A stretch of 64,000 bases of DNA. It comes from Trichaptum fuscoviolaceum (Eukaryota > Basidiomycota > Agaricomycetes > Hymenochaetales > Trichaptaceae). Below, piece after piece: positions 25,153 to 35,700 of the stretch (its first letter is position 1; each line of letters begins with the position of its first letter). The stretch lies in assembly GCA_910574455.1 (NCBI GenBank), contig CAJSYZ010000007.1, forward strand, positions 3,908,461 through 3,972,460. Reading direction: 5' to 3'. A program made the position numbers and the translations under genes. A model generated the notes under the pieces. It saw only the letters and a program-made list of their open reading frames with translations. It did no database searches and had not been told where the DNA came from.

Positions 25153-26388
25153 TCACGTATTACTGATACCCGTAGGTACAGGACCCGGGCAATATATAAA
25201 GGTAGACGCCGTAGGATTTTGACAGAACGTGAATCCAGATGGTTTCATCAATTTCCTGAATATCTCCCGGTACCATAGTCTGTTCTTCTCCGTGAGCCCG
25301 AATAGGGCGAAAAACACAACGGCAAAGAGTGGACTAAGCCACTGACTACATCGGATTTGCAAGATCGTACACCACCCTGCCGACTTCCATCCGTCCGATG
25401 TTATCTTCGGCACATCGGATATGTTCACCTGTACTGCTCTCCATCCAATCCAGAAAACAGAGACCCCCCCCCCCAATGAAGAGAGGTGTTACCACATTTC
25501 TAAGTGCATTAGGGAACATGATGAGGGCATCGAATAATCCCAGTGCAAGAAGCTTCGAGAAGTAATCTCTGTTTATGGGCGAACAGTCGAGAATTTCACC
25601 CAGTTTTCTATGCTGAAAGTATATCCAAATGAGCCTTGCTATTTGAGGAGAAAAAGTGAAGTTGCTTATTGGAATGAATAGAGATAATAATAGAGAGAAC
25701 GTACGGGAGTACATTGCCAGTGACAACAAAGAGAAAAGAAGGGGAGTAGAGCTGGTTATTAGGAGGGAGAGTCCAACATTTACTATGTCGGAACTACACC
25801 CAACCTCTTCAACGATCACAAAGCGGCTTTTCTGTATAACGAATGCTTCACAAAGAGTGAGGACGAATTACTGTAGATTTGATTTGTAAACTTACCTAGA
25901 GAAATGAGTACGGTTGGCGTGCCTAGACAAATGGAGAGATTAACTAGCGTTTCCATATTCTGCTAAGGCATGAGAATATATGTGAATTTGAACCTAAGTA
26001 TCACTTACCACACGCTCCTTCTTTGTTAGAGCATCACATTGGCGCAATCTGAGAGAGAGCCTGCGTATGATCACGAATAAAGCGGCGGAGAGCGCGGGGA
26101 TTGCTGCGAACTGAAGTCGAATAACTTAATCAGATGAAGGATCTGCATTCGACAAAAAAAATGCTGGAAGCACTCACCAATATCGCACCAGGGAGGTGCC
26201 ACATTCTCGACATTGTCAGCCCATATTATTGCGTTCACTGCGACCGTGAAGCCAGTAATCATTACCCAAATTGCTAAGGAGCAAACTCCTACGTTACAAG
26301 TTTGGAACATGCTCTTTGTTATTGAAGCAAGCACAAGAATGCATGCGAGGAAGTTAGAAAAGGGAACGAGAGGGTACGTGGAGTCCAT
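25153..26388 (-). CDS. STE3-type pheromone receptor R1, with one homopolymer frameshift
   Basis: This is a seven-span G-protein-coupled receptor of the fungal STE3 class, which binds lipopeptide pheromones. ATG 26388 starts MDSTYPLVPFSNFLACILVL, followed by IWADNVENVAPPWCDI, the hallmark end of the second span region. Splicing then gives VIRLQFAAIPALSA and VIIRRLSLRLRQ, NLSICLGTPTVLISL, a central exon with VIVEEVGCSSDIVNVGLSLL, and IARLIWIYFQHRKLGEIL. The last spans are WLSPLFAVVFFALFGLTEKN and the tail WYREIFRKLMKPSGF, ending at 25153. Five coding exons are visible. Within the last exon an 11-C run (11 G on the coding strand) at 25464-25474 shifts the frame; ten would restore it. This is either a real null allele or a sequencing error. 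It lies in a region with two further receptor copies. Confidence 0.85.
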
Positions 26389-26572
26389 GCTGGAGATTTA
26401 TTGAGATAGGTACTGTAGGCGAATAGAATATATAGTCGGACGGGGATGCCACGCTCTCGATATGTTACGCCCACAGAGCAAACATTTCAGGGTGGTCATC
26501 ACGGATATGAAACCAACCTTGTTTGTTGTTTGCTTTCCACAGTGGTAAACGTCTGACAGGTTGATCATTGTT

Positions 26573-26776
26573 TTATGTAGTGACTAGCCTCTTTAGTATG
26601 ACGATAGAAAACGCCGCAATGCAGAAGTGGATTCTGATCCAGGGGACATTGTCGACTAAAGATTTCTTCTGGATCTCCTGTGAGCAATAGGAGTCGACGG
26701 GAGATTCAAGAAGGTCAGGGACGTCAAGAGATATATCAGTAGATGGGTTCGTCATATGTGTAAAGCTCGAGGACAT
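26573..26776 (-). CDS. Candidate (possibly defective) pheromone-precursor-like small ORF
   Basis: This 67-codon frame starts at ATG 26776 (MSSSFTHMTNPSTDISLDVP) about 190 bases upstream of receptor R1 and on the same strand. Mushroom pheromone precursors are short, begin with a Ser/Thr/Asp-rich leader and end in a prenylation box C-a-a-X. Here residues 50-53 or so read CIAA after PWIRIHF, which has the CaaX form, but translation continues for 14 more codons instead of stopping. It could be a precursor that lost its stop codon, or a chance match. A partly similar block lies upstream of receptor R2 (about 54850-54930), in which the Cys position reads Ser. Confidence 0.3.
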   Translation of the reverse strand: MSSSFTHMTNPSTDISLDVPDLLESPVDSYCSQEIQKKSLVDNVPWIRIHFCIAAFSIVILKRLVTT

Positions 26777-27286
26777 CCTGAAGAAGGCGACTAAGATGTA
26801 TGTGAGGCGAAGAGAGAGCTAAGACGAAAAAATGAAGGAATATCACCGTCAGTGGTGACGTACTCTGTTGTTGCCCGCTTCTTCGACCTCCATCTAGATT
26901 TCACAGAGCCATACCTTGAGGAATCCATGCAAGATGTTGAAATAGCCTTGCCTTGGATTGGGCGTTCGGGGGAAAAATGGCAGGCAAGCGTGTCGAAACG
27001 GTTTCGAAGAACGATGATCAATCGTGGATGTCCCACGCTCAGGGTTCCGAGTCTACGGATTCAAATGACTAAGTCATCGGTAACTTGAAGATCATTTCGA
27101 TTACACCCCGAGTCGATGTGGACTGCTTACGCCCTCCTGCTTGTATTTTGTCGAAAGAATGCAAATAATATTAGCGTGCCTTAGATTAATGATGCCGCAA
27201 CAGGACGCATAGGCCAAATCTCTGACTGCTATCAGGGTATAAAGACATCCAAGTCTCTTATGAATAATTTCTTTATTGAGATACAT
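26777..27286. other. Left flank of the giant element, no gene seen
   Basis: About 510 bases lie between the small ORF and the left terminal repeat. Open frames here (26791-27036 minus, 27101-27286 minus) show no recognisable content or CaaX end. Confidence 0.4.
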
Positions 27287-27288
27287 TA

Positions 27289-27349
27289 CAGCAAGTTCAG
27301 AAAAGGATGGCAGTGCGCCACATCAGGGAATCTTCTTTTTCACTTAAGG
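27289..27349 (+). repeat. Left terminal inverted repeat
   Basis: Bases 27289-27321 match exactly the reverse complement of 53022-53054. Bases 27322-27349 match the reverse complement of 52653-52679 with about five differences (shared blocks ATCAGGGAA, CTTTTT, CTTAAGG). The outer flank is TA. Confidence 0.85.
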
Positions 27350-27730
27350 TTACTTAAACGGTCTGAAATTTACTGAAGCCCTGGGAAGTGAAATTCTACT
27401 GATTTACTGATTTCAGGCATGTGGTTTCATTATTCAGGAAGGGGCCTGCTGAAATCAGTGCCGTCGACTTAAATCAGTACTTCAGGCATTCAGTCTTCAG
27501 CATTCAAGCATATCAGAAGTTTTTTTCTGGCATTCGAATTGCAGTGCTCAAGTGTATAAGTTTGTAAGGGGTTCAAGTAGTTCATTCCATAAGTAATTCA
27601 TCATTTAATCATATAAGCAGACTTTTTTGTCTGTCGGTTTGCAGTACTCAAGCGTGTAAGTGCGTAAGAGGTTCCAGAATTACTTCATTTCCACAAGTAA
27701 TTTAAGACAATAAGTAGAAATCAGTGCATC
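27350..27730. repeat. Left subterminal repeats: CTGA/TCAG-rich block and a 100-base tandem
   Basis: From about 27360 to 27525 the words CTGAAAT, TTTCAG, ATCAG and TTCAGGCAT recur in both orientations. Then two imperfect copies of a unit of about 100 bases follow, starting GCAGTGCTCAAG at 27541 and GCAGTACTCAAG at 27641, each with AAGTAAT and a following AT-rich part. A similar CTGA-rich block lies at the right end (52480-52640). Such subterminal repeats are common in large cut-and-paste elements and may bind transposase. Confidence 0.6.
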
Positions 27731-27924
27731 AGTGTCACGGTCCCTCAGTAGCTACACCACGGCATCCTGAACCAGATTGTATTTTGCCACTTCTGCCTCG
27801 CTGGCAGGCTGTTCCTCGGCATATTCAGAGAACGAATGCCACTGCAAGTTGATGGTAGTAAGAGCTTGAATACAGTGGCGGGGTGATGGGTCAAAGCCGA
27901 AGCTCACCAGAGATCGACCTGCTC

Positions 27925-30901
27925 TTAAAAGTCTGCGCCGTCCGTAGCCGAATCCCATAATGAACCCTCGTCCTCCTCGCGATCGCCCTCACCTTCCCAG
28001 TCCTCTCTGCCTGCGTCATTCTCCTCGCCCTCAAAACCTCCACTGCGTCCATAACCCACGCTGAAATTCTCGTCCGCATCCTTGTTCTCATCCTGATCCT
28101 GATCCTTGTCCTCCTCCTGATCCTTGTCCTCGACCTCGTCTCCCTCGCCAAGCACACTCTCGTCCTCCATATCGTCTTCCCTATCCTTGAAATCCTCGAC
28201 TTCTTCGCCGTCATTATCCTTATCCTCCTTGCACTTACTACTTCTAGTAGCGCCCTCGCCATATGTATACTCGCCGCTCGCATCCGCGTCTCCAACGTCA
28301 AGATACAGGGAGAAATCCCTGCCAGTGACACCCGATCCAACAAGTTCGGTGTTCTTTCCCGCACTAAAATCTTCAATGGAATTGTAAGCTGCTAGGCGGG
28401 ATCGGACCTTCTCCCAGTTTGATTCAGTAAAAAACGAGGAATTCGACAATAAGTTAACATAGTCGTCCGTATGAGGCTGCCACAGAGCACTGGTGAAGTA
28501 CCACTCAGCGCCACCAAACTCTTCTTTGATCTTTTGCAACCGGGCCACTTGCTTGTCGATTGCAACCTTGACCTGTTCATGAGAAATTCAGCGAATAAAG
28601 CCACTATAAGAACTGAAGTAGATAGATACCGCGGTTGCCGCAAGAGCGAGGGCACCGATAGGCTTTCCTATTGTGTTTTTATCCAGTACTTTATGCCGAC
28701 CCAGGGCCAAGACTAGGTGTACGGACAACACTGAGATTACAAGATCAGAGCAGAACAACCCTTGCTTCTGTACTTTCAGAGTCAATGCAGGGATACGAAG
28801 GGTGACATGGGGCAAATTTTTACATACCTTATCCATACTATGCCAGCTTTCCCAGAGGAATGGTTCAGCTTTCTTCTTGTCGACCATCGTCTGCAACATC
28901 TTCACAATTTCTTCGGTCTCCACCGACTTAGAACGCTCGTTGCCGACGAAACTCGAAATTGATTGTTCGGCTTTCTCGAACAATTTCTTGCGCCAACTAT
29001 CAGAGCATCTCTGGGCTGCCTACAGGGCAGATCATACTTGATTCAAAATGGCCGATGAAAGACAATAAGGGATGACTCAACTAAAGAACAGATGTCGGCC
29101 AATTGCGTGTCGTAACTAAGTTCGACAGAATCAAACACCTTCCCCCACAAGGCTCCGATGGACTTATTGTCCGGGTTTTGCCATGGAGTTGTGGACTTTC
29201 CAACTGCGCGATACAGCGAAGGCAGAAGAATGTGAGTCCAGCCTGCCTGAGTTCCGGGAGGGAGACACTGATTCGTTGCCCTTTTTTTGCCGGGAGCGCG
29301 GGATCCCTCCCTTCCGATACTATTTCTATCCTTGTCCTCAAGCCCTACAGATGTCTGCATTTCTGCAAGTTAGTGGATGTATATCATAGACATGATTTGA
29401 TTAACGCACAGAGCTAGTAGTCCGAGAGACTTTGCGATGACCAAGATGAGCCTTGGTTGCGAGCACTTCGGGTTCAGGACTGATGGATACTGTCGTCATC
29501 GCAGGTGATTGTGCTCGTGGTGTTAGCGACACCTCACAACCACTTGCCTGTTAAAGGAGCCTTGAATTAGTACACGAATCAATTGCAGCAATTAGCTCAC
29601 ACTTGCAATATGTTGCGCATGAGCCGCCAGAGACCTCTTCAAATTGCGAATAGAAGTAGAAGATTTCATCTGTAGCAATTAGAGGAATTGTTACCAAGAA
29701 AAGCTCGAAGAGAATTGAATACCAGTATATCAGCCTGAGAATGACTGTCTTGCAGTTTACTCTTGTTACTAGTAGTGAGGTTCAAATCCTTGTTGCTTAA
29801 TCAGAAATGATATGAAATGGAGATTAGAAGGATTAACACTAACTGTCGAGGCAGCCTGTGATGACGGCTTCTTCATATACACGTTCATGCTAGTCTGTTT
29901 TAGATAGTAAGGAAGTGATCTGAATATTGGGTGGAAATGCAAGAATTACCACGGCAGCGAGTTAGAGTCCGGCGGTGACTTCCTCTTCTTATTATTCGCG
30001 ATCATGCTGTCCTACAATAAGCAAAGCTTAGTAGACGACCAGATCCTTGCCAAAGAAAGGGGTGCAGAAAGTTGTCCTATTGAGTGTCGATGCCTACACA
30101 TACCTGCATCTGCAGATACAACGCCGGCGATTGCTCTCTATGTCCATCGACAGTAATACCCTCCTGACGAGATGACAGGTGAGTAGTGAGGGGGTAAAAG
30201 CAGAATAAACTTACCGTTACATCAAGCTGGGAGTTGGCGATTCTCTGCATTTTCGCGCCCTATTCAGAGTACGGTTTGGTAAGTAATGAAGTAAAGATAT
30301 GTCGACGCCGAAGGACACAAGAAAGTCCGGCACCAGATCCATGCTTTGATGTGAAACACTCACCTGAACGGCCGATTGTCTCCTGATATTCTTCTTCTCC
30401 AGAGCACAAAGAAGGAAGGATAAGTAGCGCGAACGAAGCAAGACATTATGATGCCACTTACCAACGTTGTAGGAGCCTGCAAGTCGGAGAGAGTGTCGCG
30501 GGATAGCTTCCTTTTCTTCGATTTATTGCTGGCTCCATCCTGATACGATACAGAAACATTGTTAATTAGCCATCGTTGTGCATGGGACTCCACCGATGCA
30601 TAGTCTCTGTGAATCGAACGATTTCTTTGAACTTTAAGCGGCACTCACATTGGCTTGGGGCGGTATTGTAAGTCTCCTCGCGTCCTAATTAAACGCACAA
30701 TCAAAATATTAAGATTTCATCTGCCAGTCTAATGAATGCTTTAACCAACTCACATTATCAGTGTCGGAGTCAACAAGATGTGCCGTCTGTCGCTCGCTCG
30801 CAAAGCTATTCTTTACACCTTGAAAACTCGTGAGGGTTACTGTCTCTCCTTCATCCTCCCAAGGACTAAAGTTTGCATCCTCTTGCACCGAGGCGGGGAG
30901 C
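27925..30901 (-). CDS. Multi-exon protein of an unnamed Agaricomycete family with acidic tail
   Basis: About 14 short exons join in frame. The N-terminal half is built of micro-exons (EDANFSPWEDEGETV, then KSKKRKLSRDTLSDLQAPTT, KKNIRRQSAVQ, GAKMQRIANSQLDVT, and so on) and is basic and polar, with nuclear-signal-like clusters. The C-terminal half has a pattern I recognise from many mushroom genomes: WTHILLPSLYRAVG with TTPW, ALWGKVFDSV, DSWRKKLFEKAEQSI, FCSDLVISVLSVHLVLALGR and GALALAATA before a joined KVAIDKQVARLQKIKEEFGG. I know no function for the family. The final about 90 residues are almost pure Asp/Glu/Lys (28000-28240). The stop is TAA at 27925-27927. The first exon and start codon were not found; the first supported exon starts at 30901. 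It lies inside the giant element. Confidence 0.65.
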
Positions 30902-30989
30902 CTAAATTTTCCTTGTGTCAGCCAGGCTCACAACTTGAAACAAAGATAAGGATGTGAGCATTATAAGTGAAGAAGCTGCAACGTTCGGG

Positions 30990-31262
30990 TTCATGATGAT
31001 CTTGAAGAAGTGTGGCACGGCGGTGACCCGCCGGGCCGCCACGGTCGCTGCCACTGGCAGTGTCACTGGCGCACGCGTGGCACGCTCAAACTGCCACTGG
31101 CAGTGGCGGGCGCATTCAAGCTATCAGTACTAGTACTACTAGTAGTAGTAGTAAGTAGTACTACAATGATAAGCTTCAAGTAGCTGAGTTTAAATCAAGC
31201 TTCACACTTACTATCAACTTGAATTTGTTTGAATTTGAAACTCATCTTTCGTACTATGATGC
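30990..31262. repeat. Dyad-word repeat island 1
   Basis: The spacer contains CACTGGCAGTG at 31052-31062 and 31095-31105, a run of ACTAGT/TAGTAGTAG around 31128-31165, and TTCAAGTAG/TCAAGCTTC-type words beyond. The GC-rich start has GTGACC and GGCACG words. No gene was seen. Confidence 0.8.
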
Positions 31263-31289
31263 GAACGGTTGAGTAGTACGACTTCAAAC

Positions 31290-32297
31290 TCACAAGTCAA
31301 TATCTTCTACTATCTTCCTTGCGATCTCAGGATTTCTGCCCTCTCCGCCGAAGAAAGTGGATCCATCTGTGTTGCGAAGTGCCCTGACAGGTCGCTTTGT
31401 CTTATCGTTCCGTTTCGACGTATTGGGCGAGTCTATCATGTCTGTATCCTCACCAGAAAGACTGCTGTCCTGTCCTGCAAGCGTACTATGATAGCCAGTG
31501 CCTCCTATGATACGACTTGAAGCCTTTGCGCCCTGCACACAAGTACGGAAAGGAAGTGCACCTCTGGTGTCCTTTTTCCTCGCCTTTTTTGCGCGCTCTC
31601 TATCTGGTCCATCGGAATTGGCTGCATCATAACGTGAGTCAATATGTTCATCTTTCAAAACCTAAAGTCGTAAAGGTAATGCAACTTACGAACATAAAAG
31701 TTTTCATTGCCTTCAGCTTCACAAAAGCTGTCTTTTTCCTCGTTCGTTGAACCTGCAATGCCAATATCTGGTAACTCGACTGTCGCTGTCTTGAAGATAA
31801 GGACTCACTAGCTTCAGGAGTGTCTTTCGGTTTTTTTAGCCCTCGTTTGTCAGTGCCAGCCAGCTTAGGTGCAGTTGAGCCCATCTGGGTGCGAATGTCA
31901 AGAGCCTTCGACAAATTCTTCTCAAGCTCCATCGTCTCCAGTATTGCTGTTTCCTGTTGCTCTGCTGCAGCTCTCTTTTTGCGTACCTTCTCAGATGCCT
32001 CTTGTTCTTTTGCTGCCCGTTTCTGTTCCGCATCAAGTTTTCTCTCTTCTCTCTCGCATCCGCGGCTTGTTGAGCCGCAGCTTCGCGCAGAGCTGCCCGT
32101 TCTTCCTTCTGTTTTTCCTTCTCCTCCTTTTCCCTCAATGCCTCACCACGCTTTGAGGCCTGCTCTTCTCTCCTTCTCTCCTTCTCTTCTTTCTCCCTCA
32201 ATACCTCCTCTTTTGTTCGACGTGTTCTGAGTTTATTGACTATGGCTCCCGGGTGCTGATTGCTATTCTTAGCCCGCGTTTGTCTTCGAGTTGACAT
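31290..32297 (-). CDS. Lys/Glu-rich coiled-coil protein, unknown, one frameshift
   Basis: ATG 32297 (MSTRRQTRAKNSNQHPG) leads into a long charged helix (EEVLREKEEKERRREEQASK, REALREKEEKEKQKEERAAL and so on) predicted as a coiled coil. At about 32040 the frame shifts within an A run; one extra A would let the same charged pattern continue (KLDAEQKRAAKEQEASEK). Introns then lead to a C-terminal half with SDGPDRERAKKARKK, GALPFRTCVQGAKASSRIIG and a polar tail ending EDIDL at 31290. I do not recognise a family. The frameshift is in a homopolymer, so a sequence error is possible. It is a member of the cargo block and lies head-to-head with the transposase gene. Confidence 0.55.
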
Positions 32298-32419
32298 TCT
32301 TGTGCAGTGTTTCAAGTCGAGGCACGCTGACAGGTGCTATGAGTTTCAATGGTGAATCGAGTTGGCAAAGGTGCAAGTTGTAGTTGAAGTTGGAGATGAG
32401 GGCGCCTATTCAAGGAAAA

Positions 32420-32740
32420 TTTACGCCCACTTGCACTTGCTGGCACTGGCAGTGCCAGTGATTGGCAGCCTTCAAGTTAGGCTGACTCGGAATGAGCCTG
32501 ACTCAGACTCGGACTTGGACACTCGGATACTCAGGCTAGCTCTATTACTAGTACTATCACAGTGCTACTGGTACTAGTACTACTCACTGGCACTTGCAGG
32601 CTCACTGGCAGGCTGGCGGCGGTGCCACTGAGTCACTGACAGCCTGAGGCTGTGGCTACTCAGGCTACCGGTACTACTACTAGTAGTACACTAACTTCAA
32701 GTTGTTACTACGCGGGCGTCACCGCTGAGCGTGCCATTCA
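32420..32740. repeat. Dyad-word repeat island 2
   Basis: The spacer between the coiled-coil gene and the transposase holds CACTGGCAGTGCCAGTG-type sequence near 32444-32462, GACTCAGACTCGG words near 32495-32520, ACTAGTACT runs near 32547-32585 and 32670-32690, and CAGGCTGGC/CAGCCTGAG words between them. No gene was seen. Confidence 0.8.
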
Positions 32741-32773
32741 ACTTTAAATTCAGCGTTCAATTTACTGGAACTA

Positions 32774-35700
32774 ATGCCGGTAACTCGGCGAAGGCCCAAA
32801 CCCGTTCATCTTACAGATATCTTCCCCCCGACTATTCGATGCACCTTCTCCTTCTGCAGCAGGAGGTTCAAGAATCAATCCGCAAGGACAAGACATGAAT
32901 ATTCAGCTCACCCGTCATCATTTGCAACAAGACCTGCTGCTTGTGGTTACGACTTGGATTCCTCACCCAAGCGACCCGCACGACCTTCGACACCTCAAGC
33001 TCTTCCCGGCTCTCCTGAACTTCCAACAGACTTGGAGGGCCATCATGAAGATGAAAGTGGCTGCAACTCTTCAAGTTACGACTACGACATTTCTATACTC
33101 ACACAGGATATCTCGATGCTTAGCATAGGCCGAGATGAGCTGCTTCAAGATTTAGACGGTCCTGATTGCCTGTCCCATGCTGACACTGGAGATGACGAAC
33201 TTGAAGACCAAGACCTATCTTCTGCTGATCTGGACTCCGACATTGGAGATTATGAAGAGAACAATGATAACTTAAAGGTGTATCACAGATATTTAAATGG
33301 TGCGCGCTAAGTATGATGTCCCCAGTTTACTTTAGCATTCTGACACCAAATATCGTGCAGCCACTCCATGCGATGAAGAAGGGAACTTCTTAGAAAAGGA
33401 AGAACCGCCCGTTTCACGGAACGAACCTGCGTCAAATGACTGGTTTCCCTATTCGTGCCGAGCAGATTTCGAGCTCGCAGATTTTCTCTATCGCGAAGAG
33501 CAAATGTCTGCTGGCAACATAACAAAGCTTCTCGGAATTATGAAGGCTTATCAACTAATTCAGTCCACGGAGAACGCAAAATCTATTAGATATCCCGAAT
33601 TGGACGCGACAGATCCCAATGATGACTCAAGTCTGGATACAGCTGGTGCACTGCTCGATGGAGATGCACAAAATTTGTACAAGATCATTGACACTACAAA
33701 AGTCGGTGATGTATCTTGGAAATCCTTCAGTAACTTCTACACTAACGACAATGGCCAAAAAGCGACAAACGAGAACATCGAGTCATGGAAGAGGAAAGAA
33801 TATGATGTATGGTATCGGGATCCTTTGGAAGTAATCCGAAATTTGGTGGATAACCCGGCTTTAGAAGGCGAATTTGACTTTGTCCCGTTTCGTGAATTTC
33901 AGACAAAGGAGGACACCAATAATATCAATGACAAAGAACGAGTTTTCAGAAATTACATGTCCGGGAATTTTGCTTGGGAACAGGCTGTAAGTCATGACTC
34001 ATTAACTCGCACAGATACTTATTATCCTTGACTTAGAACAAGATCTACGCAGAAGATAAAGCAGTCCATGGATCTATGTTCGTCCCGGTCATTTTAGGGA
34101 GCGATAAGACAACGGTTTCTGTTGGAACTGGCAATAATGAATACTATCCTTTGTATCTCTCGATTGGGAATGTATCAAACAAGGCCCGGCGGTCCCAGAA
34201 ACTGAATACAGTCCAGCTCATAGCATTTCTGGCAATACCAAAGAGTATGTGTTAATAGTGATCTATTCAATTGACTTCTGATGCTTTGCAGCTGAGCGGC
34301 AATACGAAAAGTCAGATGACTTCCGGCACTTTCGACATCAGATCTTTCATTCGTCTATATCGAGGATCTTAATCTCGCTGAAATCCGCAATGATCATGAA
34401 CACTCAGAAAACCATTCTCCGGTGCCCTGATGGTCACTTGCGTAGGTCGGTTTTCGGACTCGGCTCATATATAGCCGATTATCCGGAACAGGTCAGCCTT
34501 TGCGCCATATGTACTGGATGGTGCTGCAAGTAAGTACTACCGCCCTCAGGCTTTCCTGAAATCAAGCTCTGTGGTGATGACTTACTTTCGACATTATAGA
34601 TGCACAGCGCCTCACAAGGACCTCGATAATCCGGAATTTGTATCAATTCCTCGAACAAAAGAGCTGCACGAACGATTGATAGAACAGGTAGACGCCAACA
34701 ACATGAATAAAGCAACAATTCGGAAAGAGTACGGATTCCACCAGGACATTGTGGTACGTGCTTCAAATTATTCATTGGATGCGTATATTGCAACTGATAC
34801 GTTGCTCCGTAGCCTTTCACCAATGACATTCCACGCGCAGATATATGCGATCTCATATCTCCGGACCTGCTGCACCAAATCATCAAAGGCGTGTTCAAGG
34901 ATCATCTTGTCGAGTGGATATGTCAGAGCTTGACCACGTCAGAGCTGGATATTGTGGATAAAAGGTGATTTTTTTCGCAAGTTGTTTAATGTAAATACCA
35001 TTGCTAACATCCGCGTAGAATCAGAGTTGCTGCTCCTTTTCCTGGACTTCGCAGATTCCCCGAAGGCCGAGGCTTCAAGCAATGGACAGGCAATGATTCT
35101 AAGGCACTTATGAAAGTATGTGACCTTTTTATCTTGTTCGAGGCAGTGGTTTGCTGATATTTGATGCAATTTGCTTAGGTGTATCTTCCGGCTATCGTGG
35201 GCATTGCACACGATGATATGATTCGCACATTAAGTGCATTTCTAGACTTCTGTTACCTTGTGCGTCGGTACACGATTACAGCCTCAACTCTTGATCAAAT
35301 CAAAGCCTCTTTGGATCACTTTCACCGTTATCGGCAAATATTCATAGCTAAGGGCATCCGGGATAACTTTTCACTACCACGACAGCATGCTATGGTCCAT
35401 TATCCAACATTGATCCCTCTGTTTGCTGCACCGAGCGGGCTGTGTTCATCGATTACAGAGAATAAACATATTTATGCGGTCAAAGAAACGTGGCGACGCT
35501 CGAACAGAAATGATCCCTTGGGCCAGATGATCACAGCAAACCAACGACTCAGCAAACTTATTGCATCGAGGTCAGACTTCAAACGGCGTGGAATGCTAGA
35601 CGATACGCTATCCGAGGCTACGTGGAAAGTTTTGCGAGATGTTCTGCGGAAGAATATGTCAGAGCCGGAGGAGGATGATGCTGAGAGGATCCCGAATCAG

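Noticed and set aside
26791..27036. Minus-strand 81-codon frame as a second pheromone precursor
   Set aside because: It has no terminal Cys box and no precursor-like leader.
28124..28387. Serine-rich frame on the plus strand opposite the acidic tail
   Set aside because: It is the antisense shadow of the Asp/Glu codon run in the minus-strand gene, and its composition is fully explained by that.
27925..30901. Assignment of the acidic-tail gene to a specific numbered domain family
   Set aside because: The wording fits a common mushroom family, but I could not match it reliably to one named domain, so no name is given.
31128..31165. ACTAGT/TAGTAG runs interpreted as a CRISPR-like array
   Set aside because: There are no regular repeats with unique spacers, and the organism is eukaryotic.
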